Source of the DNA: Lyngbya sp. PCC 8106
GTDB taxonomy: Bacteria; Cyanobacteriota; Cyanobacteriia; Cyanobacteriales; Microcoleaceae
NCBI RefSeq assembly: GCF_000169095.1
Contig: NZ_AAVU01000027.1
Span: 1-64,000 of the forward strand
Reading direction: 5' to 3'
DNA: 64,000 nucleotides
The notes under the pieces were generated by a model that did not search any database, was not told the origin of the DNA, and worked only from the letters and a program-made list of their open reading frames with translations. A program made the position numbers and the translations under genes. The stretch's first letter is position 1. Each line of letters begins with the position of its first letter. This document shows, one piece after another, positions 1 to 9,120 of the stretch.

Positions 1-1
1 A

Positions 2-139
2 CTGTTGATTCAAGGGATGTTTATGCCCATTGCCCCGTCATCAATTCCTGAGTCTACCAATTTGTCTGCGCCGCCAGGTGTAACTGGACGCGCGCACGCT
101 CATGGCTATCTGAATCCATTGTCTCGGGTGGGTCAGTGA
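2..139 (+). CDS. C-terminal end of an unidentified protein (cut by window edge)
   Basis: An open frame enters from the left edge and runs 45 codons to a TGA at 137-139. The visible part is rich in Pro, Ser and Gly and ends in ...LSRVGQ. It reads like the tail of a real protein, but I do not recognise the family. The stop lies in the same frame as the NUDIX gene that follows about 10 bases later, so the two may be co-transcribed. Coding status is an inference from the open frame and codon texture. Confidence 0.4.
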   Translation: MLIQGMFMPIAPSSIPESTNLSAPPGVTGRAHAHGYLNPLSRVGQ

Positions 140-148
140 CCACTTGTA

Positions 149-679
149 TTGTACCAGAAATCCCTGTGCGGCATTCCTCCCAACTCCAACGTCCCTATCG
201 TCGTGGGTCTCCTGCCGCCGGAAGATGAAAGCTGGTATCAGCAGCAACCCGGCTTAAAAACCTCTATTTCTGCGGGGGGAGTCGTTATCCGTCAGCAGAA
301 TGAGCAAATGTATATTGCAGTAGTTCAAGAAAATCAGAACCGTCCGGGCTATGTTTTACCCAAAGGTCGCATTGAACCGGGCGAAACGATTGAACAAGCA
401 GCCCGTCGGGAAATAGAAGAGGAAGCAGGTTTAAACGATTTGCACAAAGTTGCGGAACTCGGGAGCAAGGAGCGACTAAGCTATTCCAAAACAATGTGGA
501 AAAAAACCCACTACTTCCTGTTCACAACGAATCAAATCGAGGGAACTCCAACTGATCTCTACAAACCCTACAAACTGTTTTGGCTTCCCCTGAATGAATT
601 TCAGAGCTGGTTTTGGCCGGAACAGCGAGAGTTAATTGCCGACCATCTAGACTTAATTCGTCAGTCTTTCAATCAGTAA
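149..679 (+). CDS. NUDIX hydrolase
   Basis: This encodes a protein of up to 176 aa with a full NUDIX box at residues 73-95 (G-x5-E-x7-REIEEEAGL), the metal-binding helix that hydrolyses nucleoside-diphosphate-linked substrates. The substrate cannot be read from the sequence. The start is uncertain. Residue 1 here is TTG at 149, a GTG at 203 is an alternative, and the first in-frame ATG lies inside the fold and would truncate it. A stop in the same frame at 137-139 rules out a longer N-terminus. The gene ends five bases before the stop of the convergent ctp gene. The family call is firm; the physiological role is open (mutagenic nucleotide clean-up, diadenosine polyphosphates or other). Confidence 0.85.
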   Translation: MYQKSLCGIPPNSNVPIVVGLLPPEDESWYQQQPGLKTSISAGGVVIRQQNEQMYIAVVQENQNRPGYVLPKGRIEPGETIEQAARREIEEEAGLNDLHKVAELGSKERLSYSKTMWKKTHYFLFTTNQIEGTPTDLYKPYKLFWLPLNEFQSWFWPEQRELIADHLDLIRQSFNQ

Positions 680-683
680 AAAC

Positions 684-1967
684 TTACTTCGTTTTCGCTT
701 GAGATTTTTGAGCGGTGGCAATTTCTTGATTAAGAACTTCGAGAGCTTTAGCATATTGGGGATCATCTAACGTCCCGATTTTAGTGCGCTCTTTTCGCAG
801 TTCTTCGCGTTGGGCTTCAGAGAGATCAATTTTGACATCCGGTTCAATCCCTTCATGGTTAATATCTCGACCGTCGGGAGTAAAGTATTTTGCAATAGTC
901 ACCGCCAGTCCTGAACCATTACCCACACCACGAACCGACTGTACTAAACCTTTCCCAAAACTCTTACTTCCCACAAGTAAAGCACGTTCATTGTCTTGTA
1001 AAGCGCCCGAGAGAATTTCACTCGCACTCGCCGAACCGCCATCAATCAGAACCACCATCGGCTTATCCGTTAAAGCCCGACTATTCGCCCGTTGACGGTC
1101 AAGTTCACCTCGTCGGTCTACTGTCGAGACAATATCGCCTTCATCCATCAACATCCGAGCAATTTCAATACTGGCGTAGAGCAAACCTCCCGGATTAGAG
1201 CGCAAGTCTAGAATATAACCGGAAACATTTTGTTTTTCGAGATCGGTAATCGCTTCTCGCATTTCATCGGCTGCATTCGCACTAAACGTATTCAAGCGAA
1301 TATAACCTACTGTTCCCGTTGAGCTATTCTGAGTCGAGTAGCGTACCGGATGAATTTCGATTTTAGCCCGATTGATAGGAACGATAATTTCTTCATTTCC
1401 CCGCTTAATCGTCAGCGTGACCTCGGTTCCCACTGGGCCGCGAATCAACTTCACCGCGTCGTTGATATCCATATCTTTCGTGCTTTGGTCATCAATCTTC
1501 AGAATGATATCCTGAGCTTGAACCCCTGCATCAAAAGCCGGAGAATCTTCAATCGGAGAGATCACAATCAGCTTTTTCGACTCCTCATCCTGAGTCAGTT
1601 GAATCCCTACCCCGGTGAGTTCTCCAGAGGTATCAATCTGCATATTCTTGAACTCTTCCGGGTCCATGAAGCGCGTATAGGGATCATCGAGCTGATCGAG
1701 CATCTCTCGGATGGCTTCATAAGCCTGTTCATCGGTGGTATAGCTCCGATTCAGATATTCATTCCGAACGGCTGTCCAATCAACTTGATTAAATGTTCCA
1801 TCAACATAACTTTTTTCAATAATTTGCCAAACTTCGTCAATTAGTTCTTTCGGACTTTCTCGAAACGACGCTTGACTGGAAAGATGTATTCCTGCACCTG
1901 CAACTGCAACTGCTGTTAACATGACTGCCGTTGCACTGACAACAAGCCCACTTTTTGATACAACCAT
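684..1967 (-). CDS. ctp: Carboxyl-terminal processing protease (S41 family)
   Basis: This is a 427-aa serine protease of the C-terminal processing family. An N-terminal hydrophobic segment (about residues 9-30) looks like a signal peptide or anchor, so the enzyme should act in the periplasm or thylakoid lumen. A helical segment with the DDPYTRF motif is followed by a PDZ domain (about 105-185) and the protease core. The likely catalytic pair is Ser314 (in GGSASASE, 310-317) and Lys339 (in FGKGL), 25 residues apart as expected for the family. Cyanobacteria carry several paralogues: CtpA matures the D1 protein of photosystem II, CtpB and CtpC have other roles. I cannot assign the paralogue with certainty. 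It is convergent with the NUDIX gene and probably monocistronic. Confidence 0.9.
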   Translation of the reverse strand: MVVSKSGLVVSATAVMLTAVAVAGAGIHLSSQASFRESPKELIDEVWQIIEKSYVDGTFNQVDWTAVRNEYLNRSYTTDEQAYEAIREMLDQLDDPYTRFMDPEEFKNMQIDTSGELTGVGIQLTQDEESKKLIVISPIEDSPAFDAGVQAQDIILKIDDQSTKDMDINDAVKLIRGPVGTEVTLTIKRGNEEIIVPINRAKIEIHPVRYSTQNSSTGTVGYIRLNTFSANAADEMREAITDLEKQNVSGYILDLRSNPGGLLYASIEIARMLMDEGDIVSTVDRRGELDRQRANSRALTDKPMVVLIDGGSASASEILSGALQDNERALLVGSKSFGKGLVQSVRGVGNGSGLAVTIAKYFTPDGRDINHEGIEPDVKIDLSEAQREELRKERTKIGTLDDPQYAKALEVLNQEIATAQKSQAKTK

Positions 1968-2260
1968 CTGTCTTCTGAACCGGAGGAAAGGACTGCAATT
2001 TTATTATGCCCAATTTAGCACAGGCAATGCTATTTCATGTACTCTCAGTACACATATCTACAATCACGAGGGTAGATCAGGATTGTAAAATTAAAGAGAC
2101 AAGCCAACAGCAATACTCATCAACGAATTGACCGTGAAAACCCCACACCCCTAAAGTAACATCATAAGATATTTACCATTTGTCTAACCGCAATCTGTAT
2201 AACGGATAACTAGAGTAAATTGGGTTGGTTATCGCTGTGTCCTGTCTCTTTTAGATTCAT

Positions 2261-3481
2261 CTACGGATCGATCCAGCGTCCATCTGCTTTAATTAAATTA
2301 ATTAATTCTTCAACTCCTTGATCTTCTGGCACTTTTTTGACTTCTTCTCGTCCGCGATACAACGAGATATAACCCGGTTGTTTACCCACATAACCATAAT
2401 CTGCATCTGCCATTTCGCCAGGGCCATTAACAATACAACCCATCACCGCAATATCTAAACCGGTTAAATGATTGGTGGCTTCTCGAACTTCATGTAACAC
2501 ATCTTCGAGATTAAATAAAGTCCGACCACAAGACGGACAAGCCACATATTCCACCATGGTTTTTCGCAATCCCAACGCTTGCAAAATGCTATAACAAACG
2601 GGGATTTCTTTTTCAGGTGCTTCGGTCAGAGAAACGCGAATCGTATCCCCAATTCCTTCAGCTAATAACGTCCCAATTCCGGCGGTTGATTTAATCCGAC
2701 CATATTCACCATCTCCAGCTTCTGTGACGCCTAAATGTAAGGGATAATCCATTCCCAATTCATCCATACGTTGCGCCATTAATCGATAGGCTGCTAACAT
2801 CACCGGAACTCGGGATGCTTTCAGAGAAATCACCAAATTCTGAAAATCCAAAGATTCACAAATGCGGATAAATTCTAAGGCTGATTCGACCATTCCTTCT
2901 GGAGTATCGCCGTAAGTAAATAGCATTCGTTCAGCAAGTGAACCATGATTAACTCCAATTCGCATCGCTTTTCCTTGCTCCCGTAGTGAAACCACTAACG
3001 GTTCTAAGGTTTCCCGAATTTTCTCCCCAATTTCATCAAATTCAGCTTGAGTGTATTCGTTGCGATCAGATTTGGGTTTTTCAAATACATATAACCCCGG
3101 ATTAATCCGAACTTTATCAACGTGTTTGGCAACTTCTAGGGCGATTTTCATGCCATTATGATGAACATCTGCCACCAAGGGAACAGGTTGATAGGTTTGG
3201 GCGAGTTTTTGTTTAATTTCTCCGACGGCTTTGGCGTGACCCACACTCGGCACCGTTACCCGGACAATTTCACAGCCGATTTCATGTAAACGACGAATTC
3301 CTGCTACAGAACCGTCGATATCCATGGTATCTTCATTGATCATCGACTGAACAACGACCGGATGACCGCCACCGATGGTGACATCTCCGACTTGGACGGG
3401 ACGAGTTTGGCGACGATGGATTTTTGTGTCAACAGCAGGTTGATTGGGTGTAGAATCGGTGGGACGAGGTAAAGTTTGCAT
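2261..3481 (-). CDS. ispG: 4-hydroxy-3-methylbut-2-enyl diphosphate synthase
   Basis: This 406-aa enzyme of the MEP isoprenoid pathway converts methylerythritol cyclodiphosphate to HMBPP; in cyanobacteria ferredoxin is the usual electron donor. The [4Fe-4S] ligands are visible as Cys315 and Cys318 (ACPSCGRT), Cys349 and Glu356 (CIVNGPGE), the three-Cys-one-Glu set of the family. The N-terminal TIM-barrel part starts with VQVGDVTIGGGHPVVVQSM. Length is normal for the bacterial two-domain form. The start fits the family N-terminus. In plants and cyanobacteria the pathway feeds carotenoids, phytyl chains and quinones. No operon partner is visible. Confidence 0.97.
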   Translation of the reverse strand: MQTLPRPTDSTPNQPAVDTKIHRRQTRPVQVGDVTIGGGHPVVVQSMINEDTMDIDGSVAGIRRLHEIGCEIVRVTVPSVGHAKAVGEIKQKLAQTYQPVPLVADVHHNGMKIALEVAKHVDKVRINPGLYVFEKPKSDRNEYTQAEFDEIGEKIRETLEPLVVSLREQGKAMRIGVNHGSLAERMLFTYGDTPEGMVESALEFIRICESLDFQNLVISLKASRVPVMLAAYRLMAQRMDELGMDYPLHLGVTEAGDGEYGRIKSTAGIGTLLAEGIGDTIRVSLTEAPEKEIPVCYSILQALGLRKTMVEYVACPSCGRTLFNLEDVLHEVREATNHLTGLDIAVMGCIVNGPGEMADADYGYVGKQPGYISLYRGREEVKKVPEDQGVEELINLIKADGRWIDP

Positions 3482-3693
3482 AATTGAGTTGTTGATTGCT
3501 GTAGCAGAGATTTCAAAATATTTTTTCTCCTACTGTTTAGGTTGCCACAAAAGTGACACTTGTGGGAGAGGTTTAGGAGGCAATAGGTATATAGTCAGGA
3601 AAACTCTTGACTGTCTGGAATACACAATGAGTTGATTTCCTCATATAAGCTTTGAGGGCGATAAATTAAAGAGATCATCCTAAAGTCAAGGCT

Positions 3694-3912
3694 ATGAAAA
3701 AGAACATCCAATATCTTATTAACCTAATTTTGCCTCCAAATTGTCATTGTCAGCATATTCAGCCTCGGACTTACCGTATTACCTGTTTTGATGATGGCAC
3801 GGCTAGAGGCGTTTGGGAAAAACGACATCAATTTTATTCGATGTTAAACTCGGATGATATTCTCGAAGTTGTTGGAGATGAATACCACGCTAGAAGTCAT
3901 TATCAGCCTTAA
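3694..3912 (+). CDS. Small hypothetical protein
   Basis: This is a 72-aa frame of unknown family. It has a cluster of Cys and His near residues 17-30 (PPNCHCQHIQ...CF) and a C-terminal stretch with SDDILEVVGDEYHARSHYQ. The Cys/His spacing hints at metal binding but matches no motif I know. It converges with the SDR gene, leaving only seven bases between the two stops. Codon use looks normal. It might be a small cyanobacterial conserved protein; no function is assigned. Confidence 0.5.
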   Translation: MKKNIQYLINLILPPNCHCQHIQPRTYRITCFDDGTARGVWEKRHQFYSMLNSDDILEVVGDEYHARSHYQP

Positions 3913-3919
3913 ATTCCAT

Positions 3920-4672
3920 TTAAACATAAATCATTTTGTGGGTCATTCCTCCATCAACGACAACATTGATACCCGTGATAAAAGTGGCTTCTTCTGAAGC
4001 TAAATAAACAACCATCGCTGCAATATCTTTCGGCTGTCCGACTCGTCCAACCGGATGCTGTTGATGATCTTTTGGAGTGAGTTGAGATTGTTGATATTCC
4101 GAGGTTACAATCCAACCAGGGCTAACACAATTAACGCGAATATCTGGCCCTAAACTGTTGGCTAAAGTATGAGTGAAAGCGACTAAACCGCCTTTAGCCA
4201 TTGAATAAATTTCGGTATTCGGTTCAGACATCAAAGCCCGAGTTGAAGCAATATTGAGAATTGTACCTTGAGATTTTCGTAAGTGGGGAACTGCATATTT
4301 TGTACAGAGAAAAGCACCCGTTAGATTAACGGTTAAAATCTGGTTCCAATGTTCTAAGCTTAACTGTTCAATGGGGTCATTTTCCGGATCGGAAATTGCC
4401 GCGTTATTCACTAAAATATCCAAACGCCCCAATAATTCTATCGTTTGATGGATGACAGTTTTAACGGATTCTTCGTTAGCAATATCAGTTTGAATAAACT
4501 TAATTTCTCCCAACGAACCCAATTCGGTTTCTGTAGCGTTTCCCGCTTCTGAATCTATTTCTGCAATCACAACCTTTACCCCAACTTTGAGAAGATGTTG
4601 GGCGATCGCTTTTCCAATTCCCTGTCCGCCTCCGGTAACAATAGCAACTTTATTTTCAAAACTCATAATCAC
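3920..4672 (-). CDS. SDR-family NAD(P)-dependent oxidoreductase
   Basis: This 250-aa classical short-chain dehydrogenase/reductase has the Rossmann glycine motif TGGGQGIG near residues 12-19, the NNAA motif (VNNAAIS) at the end of strand 4, and a catalytic Ser followed by YSMAK (YxxxK). An acidic residue at the end of strand 2 (EIDSEAG) suggests NAD(H) rather than NADP(H), an inference from family rules. The C-terminal VDGGMTHKMIYV is typical. The substrate is unknown; sugar, sterol-like and acyl-chain reductases share this fold. It stands alone, convergent with the small gene before it. Confidence 0.9.
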   Translation of the reverse strand: MIMSFENKVAIVTGGGQGIGKAIAQHLLKVGVKVVIAEIDSEAGNATETELGSLGEIKFIQTDIANEESVKTVIHQTIELLGRLDILVNNAAISDPENDPIEQLSLEHWNQILTVNLTGAFLCTKYAVPHLRKSQGTILNIASTRALMSEPNTEIYSMAKGGLVAFTHTLANSLGPDIRVNCVSPGWIVTSEYQQSQLTPKDHQQHPVGRVGQPKDIAAMVVYLASEEATFITGINVVVDGGMTHKMIYV

Positions 4673-4821
4673 TCAACTTTGCTGACTGTTATTCATTTTT
4701 TACACTATTGCTAGGCTTTTGATCTACTCTCCCAAGACATAATCTTAAATATTACTCCTCATCCCCACTCAAAAAAAACATCAATAGCTTTTTAGCTAAT
4801 CTATGTTATTAATATCAAAGA

Positions 4822-6009
4822 CTATAGCAAACCCAAACACTGAAGTGCATCTATAGCGGCTTGTTTTTCAGCTTCTTTTTTCTTATTTCCAGTTCCCCGC
4901 CCATAAAATTTTCTATTAATTCGGACTTCTACTGTAAATATTTTAGCGTGATCTTTTCCCATTTCACTAACTACATAGTATTCGGGAATGGGTAGATCAT
5001 TGGTCTGTGCTAAATTTTGCAAACGTCCTTTAACATCGATTAAAGTTTGCTGAGGAATACTATCTTCAACAGTTGCAGTATCAACCGACTCAAAAAACGG
5101 TTTGATTAATTCTCTCACCGCTTCAATTCCCGAATCTAAATAATAAGCCCCCATTACGGCTTCAAATGTATTACTCAGGAGTGAAGATTTTGTTCTACCT
5201 CCTTGTAATTCTTCTCCTTTTCCTAACTGCATCCACTCCCCTAAATTCAGTTTAACTGCAAACTGAGCGAATTGAGAATTATCTACAAAACTAGAACGGC
5301 GACGGGTGAGTTCTCCTTCATCGCGACGATGAGAATATTGTTCATACAGATAATCCCCCGCCAAAAAGTTTAATACAGAATCTCCTAAAAATTCTAACTG
5401 TTCATTATCACCCTCAGTTTTTGTTGGATGTTCAAAAACATAAGTGCGGTGAGTTAAAGCCCGTTGAAGCAGTCTAGCATCTTGAAAGGGGATTGTCTCC
5501 AGAAGTTCTTTTAAACGTTCTCTAACGGAAGATTCTTCGCCGGATATTTCGCTATCATGGGGGCGGGATTGTTCTTTGAGTAACCGTTTTAAAATTTCTT
5601 GTTTGTATTGATCAATTAAAGTTTCTTGTTCTGTCGCACTGATCGCATTTAATAGCCGAGATATACTATCTAAAGCGCGATAAGTATCTTCCGTGGAAAA
5701 ATTAACTTGATGCGCCCATTTGTTGCGAACATCGATTAATTCGCTAACTAAAGCCCTTTCTACGCTGGATAAATGGGACTTAAAAACCTTCTCCCACCGC
5801 TTAGTAACAATAATTAGAATAACAGAAACATCTTCTTTTAAAGTTTCTTCAAATGACCGTTTTAAAGTTGCGTCTCTTGACAGTGCTTTTTCAGCTTGAG
5901 AAAGCCATTGATTGCCATAAATCGCTCTCATACACTGTTCAAAATAAGGATATAAACCCTGTTTTAATAAGTCTAAGCACCGACCAATTCTTTCACGGTT
6001 GTTCATCAT
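4822..6009 (-). CDS. rnc: Ribonuclease III with N-terminal Swt1-type HEPN domain
   Basis: This 395-aa protein has two parts. Residues about 165-392 are a complete RNase III: the signature NEQLEFLGDS carries E203, E206 and D210, equivalent to the catalytic acids of bacterial RNase III, followed by a C-terminal double-stranded-RNA-binding domain with GxGxxKKEAEKQAA. Residues 1-135 precede it and are not part of normal RNase III (about 220-250 aa). This segment resembles the Swt1-type HEPN domain and has the HEPN signature R95-x4-H100 (RNKWAH), the active-site motif of many HEPN RNases. The protein may therefore join two RNase activities, or use HEPN for dimerisation or RNA recognition. The stop at 4822 and the start at 6009 leave no room for a frame error. 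The fusion is the unusual point; the RNase III call is firm. Confidence 0.92.
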   Translation of the reverse strand: MMNNRERIGRCLDLLKQGLYPYFEQCMRAIYGNQWLSQAEKALSRDATLKRSFEETLKEDVSVILIIVTKRWEKVFKSHLSSVERALVSELIDVRNKWAHQVNFSTEDTYRALDSISRLLNAISATEQETLIDQYKQEILKRLLKEQSRPHDSEISGEESSVRERLKELLETIPFQDARLLQRALTHRTYVFEHPTKTEGDNEQLEFLGDSVLNFLAGDYLYEQYSHRRDEGELTRRRSSFVDNSQFAQFAVKLNLGEWMQLGKGEELQGGRTKSSLLSNTFEAVMGAYYLDSGIEAVRELIKPFFESVDTATVEDSIPQQTLIDVKGRLQNLAQTNDLPIPEYYVVSEMGKDHAKIFTVEVRINRKFYGRGTGNKKKEAEKQAAIDALQCLGLL

Positions 6010-6190
6010 AGTAGGTAGAATGAGTTCATAAGGTTCATCCGTTAACTACACAATCTTAGCAGTCAAATTCCAGAAAACATTCTAAAAAAACTCTCAAAAA
6101 TTCCAAATTATTTCACTTGTTATATGGGAATAGATAAGTTTATCAATTAAAATAATACAGAATGTATATTACTTCGGAAAGGGCGTGTAG

Positions 6191-6209
6191 GGGCGCAAGG
6201 CTTGCGCCC
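6191..6209. repeat. Perfect 9-bp inverted repeat (GC-rich hairpin)
   Basis: GGGCGCAAG at 6191-6199 is followed after one base by its exact complement CTTGCGCCC, and the right arm is partly repeated downstream (CTTGCGCCC again near 6214-6222). It lies between the stop of valS (6251) and the start of the HEPN-RNase III gene. It may serve as a terminator for valS or be a dispersed palindromic repeat of the kind common in cyanobacterial genomes. Confidence 0.6.
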
Positions 6210-6250
6210 TTCCTTGCGCCCTTCCTTGTCAAAAATTCAACCAATTTCAG

Positions 6251-8989
6251 TTAGGAATTTGACTGAAGTTGTTGTAAACGATCGCGTAAAATCGATCCTT
6301 GCTTTTCAGCTTCAGCTAACGAATCTCTCGCCGTTTGAACAACTTCCGGGTCAGCTTTATCAACGAAATTCTTATTGCTTAACCGCTTAGAAATTGACTC
6401 AATTTCCTTTTCGATTTTCGCCAATTTCTTCTCAGTTCGTTTTTGTAAACTGGCAAAATCCACCACACCCGCCAATGGAATTAACGCTTGAATTGTACCA
6501 ATAACACCCGCAATAGTTTGACCTAAATCTGTAGGTAAAGTATCGGTAATATTCAACGTTTCAATCTTCACCAAATCCTTGAGATAATTCTCACCTTTTG
6601 TTAGGATTTCTCGTTCTTTGGCATTTTCACTTTGCAGAATTGCAGTAACTTTTGTTTTGGGTTTAATATCTGAATCAGCCCGCAGGTTTCGCAGCGTCCG
6701 AATGGTTCCAAAAATTAACTCAAATTCAGTCTCTAATTCATCATTAATCAGATCTGTTTCTAACTCTGGATAGGACTGAATAGCTAAACAAGTTTCTTCG
6801 CCCGTTTGAGTTAAAGTATGCCAGATTTCCTCGGTAATATGAGGCATAAAGGGATGCAACAGCTTCATAATTCCCTCTAAAACATAGGCTAAAGTCTGTT
6901 GGGCGACAAGTTTTGATTCTGTATTTTCGCCTTGTAAACGAGGTTTAACCAGTTCAATATACCAGTCACAAAAATCACCCCAGATGAACTCATATTGTTC
7001 TCTCGCTGCTTCTCCCAACCCGTAACTTTCCAGATATTCACAGGTTTGTTTAACCGTTTTATGGAAACGAGACAATATCCATTGATCGCACAATTCCAAC
7101 TTTTCGCTATCCGGTTTTCCTAACTGTTGGGGAGTTTTTCCCTCCAAATTCATCATTACAAACCGAGACGCATTCCAAATTTTATTGGTAAAGTTCCGCG
7201 ACGCTTCAACGGAAGCAGATTCATCTTTTTCGCGGTTATATTCTAGGCGAATATCCTGACCCGCCCCAATTACTTCTTTAATCAGTGTATATCGAACCGC
7301 ATCCGTTCCGTACTTATTAATCAGCAATAACGGATCGATACCATTTCCGGCAGTTTTTGACATTTTCTTGCCGTTTTCATCCAAGATTAACCCGTGAATA
7401 TAAACGGTTTTAAACGGCATTTTATCCATAAAATATCCCGCCATCATCGTCATTCTGGCGACCCAGAAGAAGATAATATCAAACCCCGTTGATAAGGTAT
7501 TCGTGGGGAAATAGGTGGCTAAATCTGCCGTTTCTTGCGGCCATCCTAACGTTGAAAACGGCCACAAACCGGATGAAAACCAAGTATCTAATACATCGGG
7601 TTCCTGTTGCAGTTTAACGTCTTTGCCAAATTTTTCGGTGGCTTTTTTAACGGCTTCTGCTTCAGTTTTGGCAACCACAAACGGCGTATTATCGGTAATT
7701 TCTCCGTCAGTTTCACTCACCGCATACCAAGCCGGAATTTGATGTCCCCACCACAATTGACGGGAAATACACCAATCTTCTAACTTCACTAACCAATCCC
7801 GATAAACCTTCATCCAACGTTCGGGGACAAAACCGGGATTATCTTCATTATCTAGACAATTTAACGCCTTATCCGCAAGAGGACGAATTTTAACAAACCA
7901 CTGGGTTGATAATAGCGGTTCGATGGGAACTTTTCCGCGATCGCTGTAGGGAACACTATGTTTATAATCTTCTATTTTAACTAAAAATCCCTCTTTTTCC
8001 AACTGTTTAACCACATTTTTTCGGGCTACAAATCTATCTTGACCCTCAAAAATTCCTGCATTTTCATTCAACGAACCATTTTTATTTAAAATATTAATCA
8101 TCGGCAGTTGATGACGCTGACCCATTTGAAAATCGTTCGGGTCGTGGGCGGGTGTTACTTTTACACAACCTGTTCCAAATTCCGGGTCAACAAATTCATC
8201 GGCGATAATCGGAATTTCCCGGTTCATAATCGGTAAAGTTACCGTTTTTCCGATTAACTTTTTGTAGCGTTCATCATTAGGATTAACTGCAACTGCGGTA
8301 TCTCCCAACATTGTTTCGGGGCGAGTTGTTGCGACTTCAACATAACCATTCCCTTCTGTTAAGGGGTAACGAAAATGCCACAAATTCCCCTGAACTTCTT
8401 TATTTTCGACCTCAACATCCGACACCGCAGACTCGCTAGCCGGACACCAATTTACCATATATTGACCGCGATAAATTAGCCCGTCTTCGTACAACCGAAC
8501 AAACGCTTCAATTACCGCATTCGCCAGACCTTCATCGAGGGTAAAACGTTCTCTTGTCCAGTCGGCTGAAATTCCTAAACGTCGCAGTTGTCCTGTAATT
8601 GTACCGCTTGATTGTTCTTTCCATTCCCAAGCCCGTTCTAAAAATTTATCTCGTCCTAAATCAAAACGGGTTTTTCCTTCTTCTTTTAGTTGTCGTTCGA
8701 TCACGCTATGAACCGCAATACTAGCATGATCGGTTCCGGGAAGATAGAGGGTATTGTCGCCCTTCATGCGATGATAACGAATCAGAGTATCAATCAAGGA
8801 ATTATTGAAAGCGTGACCCATGTGGAGGCTTCCCGTAACGTTGGGAGGCGGAATCATAATGCAGTAGGGTTCGCCGGGATGGTTGGGGTCAGCTTTGAAG
8901 GTTTGTTTTTCTTCCCAATAAGTTTGCCATTTGGCTTCGGTGGTCGAGGAGTCGTATTGGCTTGGGAGGTTAGGAATAGTTGAGGTCAT
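6251..8989 (-). CDS. valS: Valyl-tRNA synthetase
   Basis: This 912-aa class Ia aminoacyl-tRNA synthetase charges tRNA-Val. The HIGH-type motif is in PPPNVTGSLHMGHAF near residue 50, and the KMSKS-type motif is KMSKTAGNG near residue 550. The large inserted editing domain (with the TTRPETMLGDTAV signature) removes mischarged threonine. The C-terminal 70 residues are rich in Lys and Glu and form the expected coiled coil that binds the tRNA. Length is normal. The ATG at 8987-8989 overlaps the TGA of a short frame upstream (ATGA overlap), so some coupling with the cassette upstream is possible. Confidence 0.98.
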   Translation of the reverse strand: MTSTIPNLPSQYDSSTTEAKWQTYWEEKQTFKADPNHPGEPYCIMIPPPNVTGSLHMGHAFNNSLIDTLIRYHRMKGDNTLYLPGTDHASIAVHSVIERQLKEEGKTRFDLGRDKFLERAWEWKEQSSGTITGQLRRLGISADWTRERFTLDEGLANAVIEAFVRLYEDGLIYRGQYMVNWCPASESAVSDVEVENKEVQGNLWHFRYPLTEGNGYVEVATTRPETMLGDTAVAVNPNDERYKKLIGKTVTLPIMNREIPIIADEFVDPEFGTGCVKVTPAHDPNDFQMGQRHQLPMINILNKNGSLNENAGIFEGQDRFVARKNVVKQLEKEGFLVKIEDYKHSVPYSDRGKVPIEPLLSTQWFVKIRPLADKALNCLDNEDNPGFVPERWMKVYRDWLVKLEDWCISRQLWWGHQIPAWYAVSETDGEITDNTPFVVAKTEAEAVKKATEKFGKDVKLQQEPDVLDTWFSSGLWPFSTLGWPQETADLATYFPTNTLSTGFDIIFFWVARMTMMAGYFMDKMPFKTVYIHGLILDENGKKMSKTAGNGIDPLLLINKYGTDAVRYTLIKEVIGAGQDIRLEYNREKDESASVEASRNFTNKIWNASRFVMMNLEGKTPQQLGKPDSEKLELCDQWILSRFHKTVKQTCEYLESYGLGEAAREQYEFIWGDFCDWYIELVKPRLQGENTESKLVAQQTLAYVLEGIMKLLHPFMPHITEEIWHTLTQTGEETCLAIQSYPELETDLINDELETEFELIFGTIRTLRNLRADSDIKPKTKVTAILQSENAKEREILTKGENYLKDLVKIETLNITDTLPTDLGQTIAGVIGTIQALIPLAGVVDFASLQKRTEKKLAKIEKEIESISKRLSNKNFVDKADPEVVQTARDSLAEAEKQGSILRDRLQQLQSNS

Positions 8990-9120
8990 GGGCGATAATC
9001 GCAGACAATGTGAGCGTTTTCAATTGCTCTTAACATTTTGCCACATTGATCGGCAATCTCAATTAAAGTATCAAAATTTTGAAGGTCGAGAACAATAATA
9101 GCGTTATCCCAACGGATTAC
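8986..9120 (-). pseudogene. Short open frame without start codon, possible gene remnant
   Basis: Between the nuclease-like gene and valS a 44-codon frame reads through in protein-like sequence (WDNAIIVLDLQNFDTLIEI... ending HIVCDYRP) and stops at a TGA that overlaps the valS ATG. It has no ATG until late (an internal Met about 17 codons from the end) and is bounded upstream by an in-frame TAG. It looks like the tail of a lost gene or a third partner truncated by decay. I do not recognise the family. Confidence 0.3.

Noticed and set aside
1350..1844. 164-aa plus-strand frame inside the ctp gene
   Set aside because: It lies antisense to a firmly identified protease and has no family motif; it is a shadow of the real gene.
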